Shown here one piece after another: positions 24,937-33,447 of a DNA stretch of 64,000 bases. A model generated the notes under the pieces. That model searched no databases. It was not told the DNA's origin and saw nothing but the letters and a program-made list of their open reading frames with translations. Source of the stretch: an uncultured Ruminiclostridium sp. (GTDB lineage Bacteria; Bacillota; Clostridia; Oscillospirales; Ruminococcaceae); assembly GCA_947630175.1 (NCBI GenBank), contig CANRGJ010000004.1:147946-211945 (forward strand), given 5' to 3'. Position 1 is the first letter of the stretch. Each line of letters begins with the position of its first letter. The position numbers and the translations under genes were made by a program.

Positions 24937-26412
24937 TCAGAGTATTATGCAGATAAGTCCGCCGCAACCGTCGTTGATTATGCGCTGAATGGTTTCCTGG
25001 AGCTTTTGCCTTGCGTCGACGGGCATACGGTACAGTTTGTTGTGAAGTCCCTCGGTAACAAGCTCGTGGAGAGATTTGCCGAAGATGTTGCTTTCCCATA
25101 TCTTAGTGGGATTTTCCTCAAATTCTTTCAGAAGGTAGCGCACAAGCTCCTCGCTCTGACGCTCAGTGCCGACTATTGGGGAGATCTCCGTGTTTATCTT
25201 GGCGCTCATCATGTGGATAGAGGTGGATTCTGCTCTCAGCCTTATGCCGTATTTTCCGCCCTGCTTTACTATCTCGGGTTCTTCAAGGGTCAATTCGTCA
25301 AGGCTGGGCATTACAATGCCGTAGCCTGTCGCCTCTACCTCGTCAAGGGCGCTCTTTACCTTTTCATACTTCTTCTTTATTCCTGCAAGCTCTATCATAC
25401 AGGGCATAAGGTCGCTTTCGTCTTTGATGTCAAGTCCTGTGGTCTCGCCCAGAACACGGTAGAACAGGTCGTTGGAAAGCTCCGCCTTGACATAGCCTGC
25501 TCCGCTGCCCAGATCTACCTTTTCGACGTTGCAGTCGGTAATGTATTCGCTTTCGGAAAGGCGGCAGCTTACGTTCTTTATTTCACCGATGTTGGAAATG
25601 TCGGCGGCGGCACTTTTCAGTGCGCTGAAGATCTCCGTTTTGAGCCAGTGCCCACGTTCAAGGGCGGTGAGCCATTTGGGTATTTTTATGTTTATTTCTT
25701 TTACAGGGAATTGCAAAAGCACCTCGGACAACAGATTTTTTATGGTGCTTTCATCTACCTCAAGGCAGTTCAGGGGAATGACGGGCTTTTCATATTTCTC
25801 GGACAGTTCTGCGGCAAGCGCTTTGCTTTCCTGTGAATTTGGGTCCTGACAGTTCAGGACTACAATAAAGGGCTTGTTTATCAGCTTTAGCTCGTCTATT
25901 ACCCTTTGCTCAGCCTGCTGATATTCCTCTCTGGGTATACCTGTTATACTGCCGTCGGTGGTTATCACAAGACCGATGGTGGAGTGTTCGTTGATGACCT
26001 TTTGCGTTCCCACCTCGGCCGCCATATTGAACGGGACTTCGGTGTCGAACCACGGAGTCTTGACCATTCGGGGCATTTCGTTCTCAATGTAGCCGATAGC
26101 GCTGGGGATTATGTAGCCCACGCAGTCGATGAGGCGAACGTTCATTGTGACGTTTTCCTCTACTTCTATGGAAATGGCGTCCTCGGGAACGAATTTCGGC
26201 TCGGTAGTCATAATGGTCTTGCCCGCAGAGGATTGGGGGAGCTCGTCTATTGCTCTTTCCCTGCGAAACTCATTGCTTATGGAGGGGATAACAAGGGACT
26301 GCATAAATTTGCTGATAAAGGTGGATTTGCCCGAACGGACAGGTCCCACAACACCTATATAGATATTTCCGTCCGTTCTTTTGGCTATGCTTTGATATAT
26401 GGAATTCGTCAC
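24937..26412 (-). CDS. spoIVA: Stage IV sporulation protein A, spore-coat ATPase
   Basis: The 491-residue product matches SpoIVA: IGVVGPVRSGKST (Walker A at about 23-31), TEPKFVPEDAI, LIDCVGYIIPSAIGY, and a long C-terminal region ending DGCGGLICIIL, a tail similar to the conserved SpoIVA C-terminus. SpoIVA is made in the mother cell and polymerises by ATP hydrolysis on the forespore surface as the base of the coat. It is preceded by 17 bp and a DUF3794-LysM gene whose homologue in Clostridioides difficile, SipL, binds SpoIVA. Its presence strongly suggests an endospore former. Confidence 0.96.
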   Translation of the reverse strand: MTNSIYQSIAKRTDGNIYIGVVGPVRSGKSTFISKFMQSLVIPSISNEFRRERAIDELPQSSAGKTIMTTEPKFVPEDAISIEVEENVTMNVRLIDCVGYIIPSAIGYIENEMPRMVKTPWFDTEVPFNMAAEVGTQKVINEHSTIGLVITTDGSITGIPREEYQQAEQRVIDELKLINKPFIVVLNCQDPNSQESKALAAELSEKYEKPVIPLNCLEVDESTIKNLLSEVLLQFPVKEINIKIPKWLTALERGHWLKTEIFSALKSAAADISNIGEIKNVSCRLSESEYITDCNVEKVDLGSGAGYVKAELSNDLFYRVLGETTGLDIKDESDLMPCMIELAGIKKKYEKVKSALDEVEATGYGIVMPSLDELTLEEPEIVKQGGKYGIRLRAESTSIHMMSAKINTEISPIVGTERQSEELVRYLLKEFEENPTKIWESNIFGKSLHELVTEGLHNKLYRMPVDARQKLQETIQRIINDGCGGLICIIL

Positions 26413-26429
26413 TGCTGTTTCCTCCCTTC

Positions 26430-27974
26430 TCAGACTATGGGAATAAGCAGCAGCTGAGAAGCTGACAGCGTATCCTCGTCAAGCTCGTTTTCTTCTGTTA
26501 TGGCTGACGGTCTGGTGTTGTATTTTTTCGCTATGGCGAACACTTCTTCGCCCTTGTCGGCGTAGTACATTTTAAGGGCGTATTCGCTGTTCTTTTCTTT
26601 GGGCTTGTCGGTATCCACAGCCGCATCTTCTATCACTGAAACGGTTTTTGTTCTGAAAATACAGCCGCTTATCTCGGCGGTTATACGAAGCTCCGCCTGA
26701 GCTTCTCCCGTTATGTTGAAGCCCACGTCGGTTATCTGAACGTTGGGCTCGATAATGCAGTTTTCATCTGCGTTTGCGTCACAGGTAAGCTCTACATACT
26801 CGCTCTTTTCAATGAACATCGGCGTTCCCGACGGAGAAAGGCGGCCGATAGCCTGAGATACAAGCTGACCTGTAATTATCAAGCTGCCTTCGCTGTCAAA
26901 ACGCCAGCCTATGCCGTTAAGCTCACAGCGGCAGTCGAATATCTCCTCTATGCCGCCGTCCTTGCATTCGATGACCGTTTTGTAGGTGGCCTGCTTTTTG
27001 ATATGAGTGGGAGCATATTCTACCTTGACGTCGGCAACTGTGTAGTCGGTGGCATATTCGGTGGAGAAAAGGTCGGTGAGTACCGAAATACTGCTTTCTC
27101 TGTTGGCGGTTATCTTGCAGTCGACTGTAAGGTCACAGCCTAACATTCTGTTTTCTCCGCTGTCGCTTGGCTTTATCTCAAGTCCGCAGTCCATTATGCG
27201 CAGGTCCACGTTGCAGGTGTAGGTGTCGTCAAGTCCGTCCACGTCGATTATCCTGCTTATGGGAACGGCGGCTTCCATAACCTCGGTGGTGCGGGTGTTT
27301 TCGTCCGCTTTTACAAGATAAAGGGCTTTTACCTTTGCCTCTCCCTTTACCACCGCTTTTCCCGCTATTACCTTGACGTCGCTGACCTCGGCGGTGCAGT
27401 CGCAGTGGATTATGCCGACTATCCCGCCTCTGCCTGCGCCTGTTTCGATATCTTCCCTTATCACGAACTGACTGCCGCCGCAAAGTCTGTCGCCGCAGTA
27501 GCTGAGGGGCTGCGTTTTAGTCTCAAGTCCCTCTGCGCCCGTTATGACGTCAACGGTCCTGGCGGCGCAGGCTCTCACCTTACAGCTGACTGCTCCACGA
27601 ACGTCAAAGCGCCTGCCGCTTACCGCACGGCAATTGACGTAATCCGTCTTGGCTCTGATGTATACGGAGGCTTTGTCGGAAGCCTTCGTAAGCTCCAGGG
27701 TTTTTGAATAGGTGTACTTTTGCTCCACGCAGTTGATGTTCATACCGTCATCGGAAAGATACAGTATCTTGATAAGTACCGCACCGTCGATGAAAAGCTG
27801 TGTTCCCGAAATACTGTATGAGGATATCCCGGGAGTGAGACTGCATCTGAGTATTTTGAATATATCAGGGTAGTAATCGGGAAGGACATAGTCAAATTCC
27901 ACGCCCTGCTCGGTCTGACCGTCATATATCACTTCGTTCAGGAATACAGGCTCTCTGTTCAATTGAAGTTCCAT
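26430..27974 (-). CDS. sipL: SPOCS (DUF3794)-LysM spore protein, SipL-like
   Basis: The 514-residue protein has repeated DUF3794/SPOCS segments (for example VEFDYVLPDYYPDIFKIL near residue 27 and QAIGRLSPSGTPMFIEKSEYVELTC near 370). A C-terminal LysM domain spans about 465-514 (MYYADKGEEVFAIAKKYN, SQLLLIPIV). This matches SipL of C. difficile, whose LysM domain contacts SpoIVA and is needed for coat attachment. Adjacency to spoIVA, with 17 bp between, supports the same partnership. No signal peptide is present, as expected for a mother-cell protein. Upstream, GTCATAAA and AATATATT about 14 bp apart may be a weak SigE-type promoter. Confidence 0.82.
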   Translation of the reverse strand: MELQLNREPVFLNEVIYDGQTEQGVEFDYVLPDYYPDIFKILRCSLTPGISSYSISGTQLFIDGAVLIKILYLSDDGMNINCVEQKYTYSKTLELTKASDKASVYIRAKTDYVNCRAVSGRRFDVRGAVSCKVRACAARTVDVITGAEGLETKTQPLSYCGDRLCGGSQFVIREDIETGAGRGGIVGIIHCDCTAEVSDVKVIAGKAVVKGEAKVKALYLVKADENTRTTEVMEAAVPISRIIDVDGLDDTYTCNVDLRIMDCGLEIKPSDSGENRMLGCDLTVDCKITANRESSISVLTDLFSTEYATDYTVADVKVEYAPTHIKKQATYKTVIECKDGGIEEIFDCRCELNGIGWRFDSEGSLIITGQLVSQAIGRLSPSGTPMFIEKSEYVELTCDANADENCIIEPNVQITDVGFNITGEAQAELRITAEISGCIFRTKTVSVIEDAAVDTDKPKEKNSEYALKMYYADKGEEVFAIAKKYNTRPSAITEENELDEDTLSASQLLLIPIV

Positions 27975-28063
27975 ATCTGACCTCCGCTTTCATATTAAGG
28001 ACAACGCCCTTTTTCAACATCAATATATTCAGCGGCGGGACAGTTTATGACAAGCGTTAAAAA

Positions 28064-28101
28064 ATAAAAGTCCCTGCCGGGAAAAGCAGGGACTTTTATT
28101 A
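28064..28101. terminator. Bidirectional terminator between nlpC-like gene 1 and sipL
   Basis: ATAAAAGTCCCTGC / GCAGGGACTTTTAT with a CGGGAAAA loop, flanked by A and T runs on either side. It should end transcription of the minus-strand lipoprotein gene and insulate sipL. Confidence 0.85.
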
Positions 28102-28138
28102 TAAGAGAGGATCTATGTAAAAACCGTCGGCTGAACGG

Positions 28139-28903
28139 TTATCTGGCTACTGCTATGCCGTGTACAAAGGTGGTTTTATAATAATTGGTGGTTATATCTA
28201 CGGATTTTACGGGGATACCGTCCGACATGCTTATCATCATCTGTCCGTCTCCAACGTATATCCCGCCGAAGTCGGGGTTGCCGCTGTTCTCCATGCAAAA
28301 GAACACCAGATCGCCGGGCTGAAGCTCGTCATAGCCTATCTTGGAGCCTATGCGCGCTATCTCGTGGGTAAGGCGGGGGCAGGCAATTCCGTTCTGTGTA
28401 AGAACGTAGTAAATAAGTCCCGAATTGTCAAAGCCGTCTTCGGGAGACGCTCCGCCAAACTTGAACTCGTTTCCCGCAAGTGATTTTGCAAGTCCGACTA
28501 TGGAATTTGCCTTTTCAGCGGGAGCAAGCGCCTTTCCGTCGGAGGGAGTGTCCTCCTTGTCCTTGGTGACTAACGGAGTGGTCTCGGTCTCAGGGGATTT
28601 GTCGGGGATAGAAGGCGTCGTTTCGGCAGACGTATTGTCAGGCTCAGGGTCTTCTGTCTCGGGAGTAGTTGCGTCGTCCTCCTGAGAATCAGGCGTAGAT
28701 GAGCTTGACTGGGGAGTTTGTTCTTCTGCCGGAGTTTTCTCTTCCTCTTTATCGGGGGAAGACGAGGAAGAGCTGCTTGAGCTATTGGAGCTGCCTGAAT
28801 CGCTGCCGTTGGCAGGTTCTTTGTTTTCAGAGCAGGCTGTAAGCTGGCAAGCCAGAATAAAGGTCAATACAATAGATAAAAATTTAACAGCAGTCTTTTT
28901 CAT
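28139..28903 (-). CDS. NlpC/P60-like lipoprotein (1) lacking the catalytic Cys and His
   Basis: The 254-residue protein has a signal peptide with lipobox LTAC (lipidated Cys24), a Ser/Glu/Thr/Pro-rich linker (about 28-128) and an NlpC/P60 fold (about 132-254). The fold shows FDNSGLIYYVL, LQPGDLVFF and FGGIYVGDGQ. Active enzymes have DCSG and HVGIY; here Asn159 replaces the Cys and Phe211 the His, so peptidoglycan endopeptidase activity is not expected. The ATG start follows AAAAGGAG. Upstream lies the longest array of WalR-like half-sites in the window. A paralogue at 51212 carries the same substitutions. It could be a cell-wall binding or sensing protein. Confidence 0.82.
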   Translation of the reverse strand: MKKTAVKFLSIVLTFILACQLTACSENKEPANGSDSGSSNSSSSSSSSSPDKEEEKTPAEEQTPQSSSSTPDSQEDDATTPETEDPEPDNTSAETTPSIPDKSPETETTPLVTKDKEDTPSDGKALAPAEKANSIVGLAKSLAGNEFKFGGASPEDGFDNSGLIYYVLTQNGIACPRLTHEIARIGSKIGYDELQPGDLVFFCMENSGNPDFGGIYVGDGQMMISMSDGIPVKSVDITTNYYKTTFVHGIAVAR

Positions 28904-29006
28904 AATTTTTCTCCTTTTCAACAATGATGCTTGTTTTATAAAAAGGTGAAATATGTCATATTGCCGCGCGCTTGCAATCTACTTATTTTTTCCTTTCTCT
29001 GATTAT

Positions 29007-29103
29007 ATAATACCACATTTTCGGCAATAGTCAATTACAAAACGGTTACAATTCAGTTACAATTTGGTTACAAATTGTTACAAAACGGTAACAAAAAGTA
29101 ACC
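29007..29103 (-). promoter_or_regulatory. WalR-like activated promoter of NlpC/P60-like lipoprotein 1
   Basis: The minus-strand -35 TTGACT (29029-29034) and -10 TATTAT (29007-29012) are 16 bp apart. Directly upstream are tandem half-sites of type TGTAAY/TGTTAC starting at 29034, 29045, 29056, 29067, 29077 and 29088, plus a degenerate one at 29098. The pitch is 10-11 bp, so all lie on the same helix face. The first overlaps the -35 by one base. This matches the TGTWAH-N5-TGTWAH consensus known for WalR (YycF). Confidence 0.75.
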
Positions 29104-29139
29104 TTGTCTGAACTGCTTGAATAAAGACAAAAAACAAAG

Positions 29140-29165
29140 GCGGACGCAAATTACGTCCGCTTTTC
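29140..29165 (-). terminator. Terminator of the GT2-GtrA operon
   Basis: GCGGACG (29140-29146), CGTCCGC (29154-29160). On the minus strand it is followed by CTTTGTTTTTTG. It ends the operon that runs from 32475 to 29183. Confidence 0.75.
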
Positions 29166-29182
29166 GTGTTCCGTTTATTTTT

Positions 29183-30232
29183 TCAGTTAAGCTGAAGAGT
29201 GGTTACCTTCCACGCTCCGTCTATGTTTACAAGATAAACCGTGTAATCGGCGGCGGAGTGGCGCTCGCCGTTGTCGGTCTGGACGCCGTATAAAACGTGG
29301 TCGTATTTTATCCTGACAGAGGCGCAGGTGTCGCTGTAAAACAGCGGGTCGCCCATTTCAATATCGAGAAAATCATAGTCCGTGTGATAATTGTGCCATT
29401 GGTTCTCAAAGAAGTATAACTCGGTATAGAGGGGCATATCAGGCGCAAGGTAATTCGCCACATTGTAGAAGGTGCCGTCACCGAGGATATACTCGGAGTA
29501 GGCTTTTGAGAAATCAAGGGCAAGCTGCGAAAGCTCCTCGTTTTTTGTGTGGGACATCACATACTTGTCCCCGTCTTTTTTGAGAGTGTTGCCATAAGCG
29601 TCCTTGACGGTAACTTCGGGAGGAGCGATAAAGCCGTCCACCGTATACGTTACGTCGCATATTTTTCCCTCGAAATAGCCCTGAAAATTTTCGGTTTCGG
29701 GATAAGGCTCGCCTTTGGAAGTGATGTATTTTTCGTCCACCTTTTTGTTTCCAAAGTAGAGGACGGCGTTTGAGGGTATCGTCACGGAATATGAGGATAC
29801 TCTAACCTTGCCGAACTGTACGCCTGAGACCTCGTATTCGTGCATACCGAAGCCTGCCTCCTCCTCGCAGGGAGTGACTGTGGCTCTGGCTACCGTCTTG
29901 TCGTTTATGGTTATGTCGTAGACGGTTTTTTCAGCGCTGCTTTCCTTGCCGTTGCGGCTGTATGAAGCCTCGCCGTTCATCATCTCGTTGATATAACTGT
30001 CCAGCACGGATTCATCTTCAAATTCATTAAAGGTGACGTTTATTGCTCCGTCGGGGACAGTTGAAAAGGTTCTGACGTATTCGATTATGGCGTTTTCGGG
30101 CTGGCATCTTTCGTATACTTCAAGAAAGCTCCAAAGCACCGTAAGCACATATATGACGATACCGACGGCGGCAAGAGTTAAAAGGATATAAATTATTCTG
30201 AAGGCTATGGTGCCTTTTGTCGCTTTGCCCAT
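29183..30232 (-). CDS. Membrane-anchored extracytoplasmic protein of unknown function
   Basis: The 349-residue protein has one N-terminal transmembrane helix (about 10-35) and a long, mostly beta-rich extracytoplasmic region without Cys pairs or repeats that I recognise. The N-terminal half contains DITINDKTVARATVTPCEEE; the C-terminal half resembles NTF2-like stress domains (ending AADYTVYLVNIDGAWKVTTLQLN), which is only suggestive. It starts 3 bp after the phosphodiester glycosidase gene and is the third gene of the WalR-type operon. I do not recognise a named family. Confidence 0.6.
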   Translation of the reverse strand: MGKATKGTIAFRIIYILLTLAAVGIVIYVLTVLWSFLEVYERCQPENAIIEYVRTFSTVPDGAINVTFNEFEDESVLDSYINEMMNGEASYSRNGKESSAEKTVYDITINDKTVARATVTPCEEEAGFGMHEYEVSGVQFGKVRVSSYSVTIPSNAVLYFGNKKVDEKYITSKGEPYPETENFQGYFEGKICDVTYTVDGFIAPPEVTVKDAYGNTLKKDGDKYVMSHTKNEELSQLALDFSKAYSEYILGDGTFYNVANYLAPDMPLYTELYFFENQWHNYHTDYDFLDIEMGDPLFYSDTCASVRIKYDHVLYGVQTDNGERHSAADYTVYLVNIDGAWKVTTLQLN

Positions 30233-30235
30233 TTT

Positions 30236-31399
30236 TTACTGACCTCTTACAAGAAACGTAGTACACATTCTCCTCAAGCCGATAACGCTGGCGTTGGAAT
30301 TGATATGCTCGCCGTGGAATATCATACTGGTGGAGGAGCCGCCGTCAAGGTTATATGCGTTTACTGCGCCGAATTTCAGCATTACGTCCTGTTCGTCAAC
30401 GTAGCTTGCGCCAAGGCTGCTGGTCTGACGCCCGTCTATGGCAAGCAGGAGCATAGCTCCGTCCGCCCGCTGTCCTATTGCTGTGCGCGGGTTAAGTCCG
30501 CCGCCTGTTCCAAGAGAGGGAGTGGGGACATTGTCCACTATAAGGGTAGGACCGTATTTCGCGGCGTTGGTTATTCCCATATCAACCGCCTGCTGTACTG
30601 TAAAGGTGCCGACTATCAGCTTGCCCTCCTTTGTTATGCCGCAGCATTCCCAGAGGGTATTCATGGGAGTTCCCCAGAGGACTTGTCCTTCCGATATTAC
30701 TATTCCCCAGGGCTCGCCGCCTGTCATATGCCCCGGACGGTCGTCCCAGCCGCCGCCGTTTATTCCCGCAACTACGCCGTCGTAGCTGGCGTATATCTCG
30801 TCTATCGTCCTGCCGTACTGGTCGATGCCGAAAGGCCCCGATACTCCCACAAAGACTCTTGTGGGGTCGTAAACTATCATCATCTTTCCTCTGAAGGTAG
30901 GACCTGTTATCTCAACTATGTCTATGCCGTCGTGGTCGGGGTCTACCTCCTGATCTTCAGTGCCGGGGATTATATTTTTGTTTGAAGTATTGTTTTCATC
31001 ATCGCTGAACGGGTCGTCGTTCCCGCTGTTGTTCGGGTCGCCGCCTATCACAACAAGGTCGGTGTCGGAAAAGCCGCCTGAGTCCTGCATTTTGTTTGCG
31101 GCAAGTATCTCGTCCACCTTTTCCTGTCCCAAAAACGAGGTTGCAAGGAATTTTGCGGCGCTGGTCTCCATAACGGATACCACAAACAGATCTCTTGCCC
31201 TTTCAGAAGGTCCGTATTCAAGTATCAGGACTGCGCCCAGCGTTCCTCCCACGGCTACTGCCAAGGCGGTGAACAGCGAGAGAACACACCTTAACACTAT
31301 TCTTCTCACCTTGTGGGTCTTGGGCTGTTCGGGGCGGTTCTGATAGCCTTTCTTTTTTCTTTTTTTCCTTGATACAAGAACGCTGTCTATATCAGGCAT
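30236..31399 (-). CDS. Phosphodiester glycosidase (NAGPA-like) membrane-anchored protein
   Basis: The 387-residue protein has a highly basic cytoplasmic start (SRKKRKKKG), one transmembrane helix (about 35-57) and an extracytoplasmic NAGPA domain (PF09992 type, about 165-385). The domain includes VAGINGGGW, NPRTAIGQRADGAMLLLAIDGR and VNAYNLDGGSSTSM. This domain removes GlcNAc from phosphodiester-linked sugars (as in the mammalian uncovering enzyme) and is found in bacterial exopolysaccharide or wall-polymer proteins. It lies 14 bp after the GT2-GtrA gene. A role in editing a wall or surface glycan is plausible. Confidence 0.8.
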   Translation of the reverse strand: MPDIDSVLVSRKKRKKKGYQNRPEQPKTHKVRRIVLRCVLSLFTALAVAVGGTLGAVLILEYGPSERARDLFVVSVMETSAAKFLATSFLGQEKVDEILAANKMQDSGGFSDTDLVVIGGDPNNSGNDDPFSDDENNTSNKNIIPGTEDQEVDPDHDGIDIVEITGPTFRGKMMIVYDPTRVFVGVSGPFGIDQYGRTIDEIYASYDGVVAGINGGGWDDRPGHMTGGEPWGIVISEGQVLWGTPMNTLWECCGITKEGKLIVGTFTVQQAVDMGITNAAKYGPTLIVDNVPTPSLGTGGGLNPRTAIGQRADGAMLLLAIDGRQTSSLGASYVDEQDVMLKFGAVNAYNLDGGSSTSMIFHGEHINSNASVIGLRRMCTTFLVRGQ

Positions 31400-31413
31400 A
31401 ATTTTCTCTCCTT

Positions 31414-32475
31414 TTAATTTTTCTCATCCTTGAATACCCACTCTCTTTGCACCGCAAAGCAGATGAAAAACAAGATTACGTCCACTATCATTTTAAATAC
31501 GGTCTGGAGCAGGCTTTGTCCCGTGGAGGTGACAAGGGAGATAAGATATACGAGTCCGTAGGAGACGAACGCCTGACATATGCACAAAATGTAATACTTT
31601 ATAAGAGAATTCCCCACGTTTGACTTGCTTTTGAACACGCCTTTCCTGTTTACCGTGTAATTTACGGCGGAGGAAACGACCCTTGCGGCGGCAGTTGCGG
31701 CGAATATCCTCGCCCAGTCCTCAAGATTTTCGGGAAGGAAAAGATTCAGCAGGGTGAAAATAATAAGGTCGATAAGCGCCGCACTGAGGGAGCTTAATAT
31801 GTACTTGAATATAACGGCGTAGATCTTTACGGAATCACGGAAATAGCGAAAGTGTGAGGAGCTGTTGTTGTCGATGTAAATGGTCTCTATGGGGTGTTCC
31901 TCAAAGGGCAGGTCTGCTTTTTTCATTTCGAGCAGCATATTGGTCTCGTACTCAAATCTTTCTCCGCTTGTTTTGATAAGGGTGGGAAGATAGGAGGCGG
32001 GGAGGGCGCGAAGCCCCGTCTGGGTGTCGGTTATCTTTATGCCGCACGCCGTTCTGAAAACAAAGGCGGTTATGTTATTGCCTGCTCTGCTTTTAAAGGG
32101 GACATTGCCGCTTTTGAAATTTCTGGCGCCGAATACCGCCTTGCCGCTTTTTTCCATTTGCTCGGCGCAGGCTCGTATGTCCTTGCAGCTATGCTGAAGG
32201 TCGTCGTCAACGGTAACTACTCCCGCTTTGTCGGGGCGGTTTTCCAGAAAATATTCAAAGCCTGTTTTCAAGGCTCTTCCCTTTCCCATATTCTTTTCGT
32301 GAGAAAGAATAGTTATGCAGGGACGGCGCTTTACTTCCTCGAAAATTTCAGCGCAGCGCTGTTCGCTGCCGTCGTTTATTATGATAATGTCATCAAAGCC
32401 CGCAAGGGAAAGCTGTTCCACCGTCTTGAGCAGCTTGTCCGAGGGGTTGTAGCTTGGAAGAATGACCGAGACCAT
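31414..32475 (-). CDS. Glycosyltransferase family 2 fused to a GtrA-like membrane domain
   Basis: The 353-residue fusion has an N-terminal GT2 domain (about 1-210) starting MVSVILPSYNPSD, with INDGS, the metal-binding VTVDDDLQH and TDTQTGLRALP. A C-terminal GtrA domain follows (about 225-353) with four hydrophobic helices, a VVSSAVNYTVNRKGVF motif and QREWVF at the end. Such proteins transfer sugars to polyprenyl phosphate and flip or present them for wall-glycan decoration. The gene is first in a three-gene envelope operon driven by a WalR-like promoter. Confidence 0.85.
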   Translation of the reverse strand: MVSVILPSYNPSDKLLKTVEQLSLAGFDDIIIINDGSEQRCAEIFEEVKRRPCITILSHEKNMGKGRALKTGFEYFLENRPDKAGVVTVDDDLQHSCKDIRACAEQMEKSGKAVFGARNFKSGNVPFKSRAGNNITAFVFRTACGIKITDTQTGLRALPASYLPTLIKTSGERFEYETNMLLEMKKADLPFEEHPIETIYIDNNSSSHFRYFRDSVKIYAVIFKYILSSLSAALIDLIIFTLLNLFLPENLEDWARIFAATAAARVVSSAVNYTVNRKGVFKSKSNVGNSLIKYYILCICQAFVSYGLVYLISLVTSTGQSLLQTVFKMIVDVILFFICFAVQREWVFKDEKN

Positions 32476-32524
32476 AAATCCTGTTCCTTTTTATATAAAT
32501 AAAATAATTTCTACGCTATTGATT

Positions 32525-32590
32525 ATTATATCATTTGATAAATATAATTTCAATTACAAAACGGTTACAAATTATTACAAAAAGGTAACA
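32525..32590 (-). promoter_or_regulatory. WalR-like activated promoter of the GT2-GtrA operon
   Basis: On the minus strand TTGAAA (32548-32553), 17-bp spacer, TATAAT (32525-32530). Four half-sites begin at 32553 (TGTAAT), 32564 (TGTAAC), 32574 (TGTAAT) and 32585 (TGTTAC) with spacings 11, 10 and 11 bp. The proximal one overlaps the -35 by one base, the same register as at 29034. Confidence 0.75.
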
Positions 32591-32595
32591 GAAAT

Positions 32596-32811
32596 AAAAA
32601 AAGCGGCGTTAGCCGCACTGACATAGGAAAACACAGGTTTTCACAGAAAATCGCAAAGCGTCGCAGACTTGCGCAAAAGCGGCAGATACGAGGAAACGTT
32701 CCGCAGCAATCCTGACGGATTGCAAGGGGCGTTGACGAAGTAGATGTCGTTTTTGCGGTAAAGTCTGCGGCTGTGTTTTCTTATGGCAGGGCGGCTTTTG
32801 CCGCTTTTTTT
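32596..32811. repeat. 216-bp nested inverted-repeat element (candidate structured RNA or MITE)
   Basis: The 346-bp gap 32476-32821 holds this element besides the promoter. It begins A7-GCGGC and ends GCCGC-T7. Outer arms 32615-32636 and 32771-32792 pair in 19 of 22 positions; inner arms CGCAGACTT (32662-32670) and AAGTCTGCG (32761-32769) are perfect; an apical hairpin pairs GCAATCC (32706-32712) with GGATTGC (32717-32723). Both ends look like rho-independent terminators, so either strand could yield a folded RNA. The right arm shares 17 identical bases with the terminator at 51152-51168. No coding potential is seen. Confidence 0.65.
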
Positions 32812-32821
32812 ATAGATATAA

Positions 32822-33322
32822 TTACTTGATCAGTCTGAATTTGCCGATAACGGGAAGCTCCTTAGCCTTGCCGGTAGCTGCGTTTACGATACCGAGTATC
32901 ATAAGCGCCAGCGTGCACGCGCTCAGCAGGAAAGTGATGATTCCGCCGATGATAGGACCTGCAATGGGAATAAACGCCAGAATGACTGCAAGTATTCCTC
33001 CGACAATGCCGACGATAATGTCAACGATGAAAAGGATCAAGCCCTGATTGGTGTGGAAACGAGCGTAGGGAGACTGAGGTGCTGCCAGCAGGGGAATGAG
33101 AAAAAGTATTCCTATGTACGCCAGAACTGCCATTACCTTGTTCTGCTGAACGTCGTTGGGGTCGTACTGTCCCGAATAATCAGCGCCCTGCATATTTGCG
33201 GGGATAGGATTAGGAATGGGATTGGGGTTTGCATTATTGGCTGCGTTCTGCTGCGCTCCGCATGCAGGACATACAGCAGCGTTGTCGTCAATTTGTGCGC
33301 CGCACTTATTGCAAAAAGCCAT
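32822..33322 (-). CDS. Zinc-ribbon membrane protein, DUF4870-like
   Basis: The 166-residue protein begins with a double-CxxC zinc ribbon (CNKCGAQ and CPACGAQ, residues 4-22), then an Asn/Pro-rich linker. Three hydrophobic segments follow (about 63-155), with the amphipathic YARFHTNQGLILFIVDI typical of DUF4870-like proteins. Function of the family is unknown. It has its own promoter (TTGATT-N17-TATAAT near 33385-33415). The 3' region carries the nested inverted-repeat element, so its mRNA would end in a long folded tail. Confidence 0.72.
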   Translation of the reverse strand: MAFCNKCGAQIDDNAAVCPACGAQQNAANNANPNPIPNPIPANMQGADYSGQYDPNDVQQNKVMAVLAYIGILFLIPLLAAPQSPYARFHTNQGLILFIVDIIVGIVGGILAVILAFIPIAGPIIGGIITFLLSACTLALMILGIVNAATGKAKELPVIGKFRLIK

Positions 33323-33447
33323 TTGATAGATCCTCCTTAAAAATCAACGTATTTATGAAGCCGCGCTTCACTTGTACATTCTGTAAATATTATACTATTA
33401 TATGACAAAAAAATCAATAGTTTTTTTAAAATTAGCACAAATATATT

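Noticed and set aside
29034..29103. CRISPR-like or satellite repeat
   Set aside because: Units are only 11 bp with degenerate spacers and sit exactly upstream of a -35 box in three places; regulatory half-sites explain them better.
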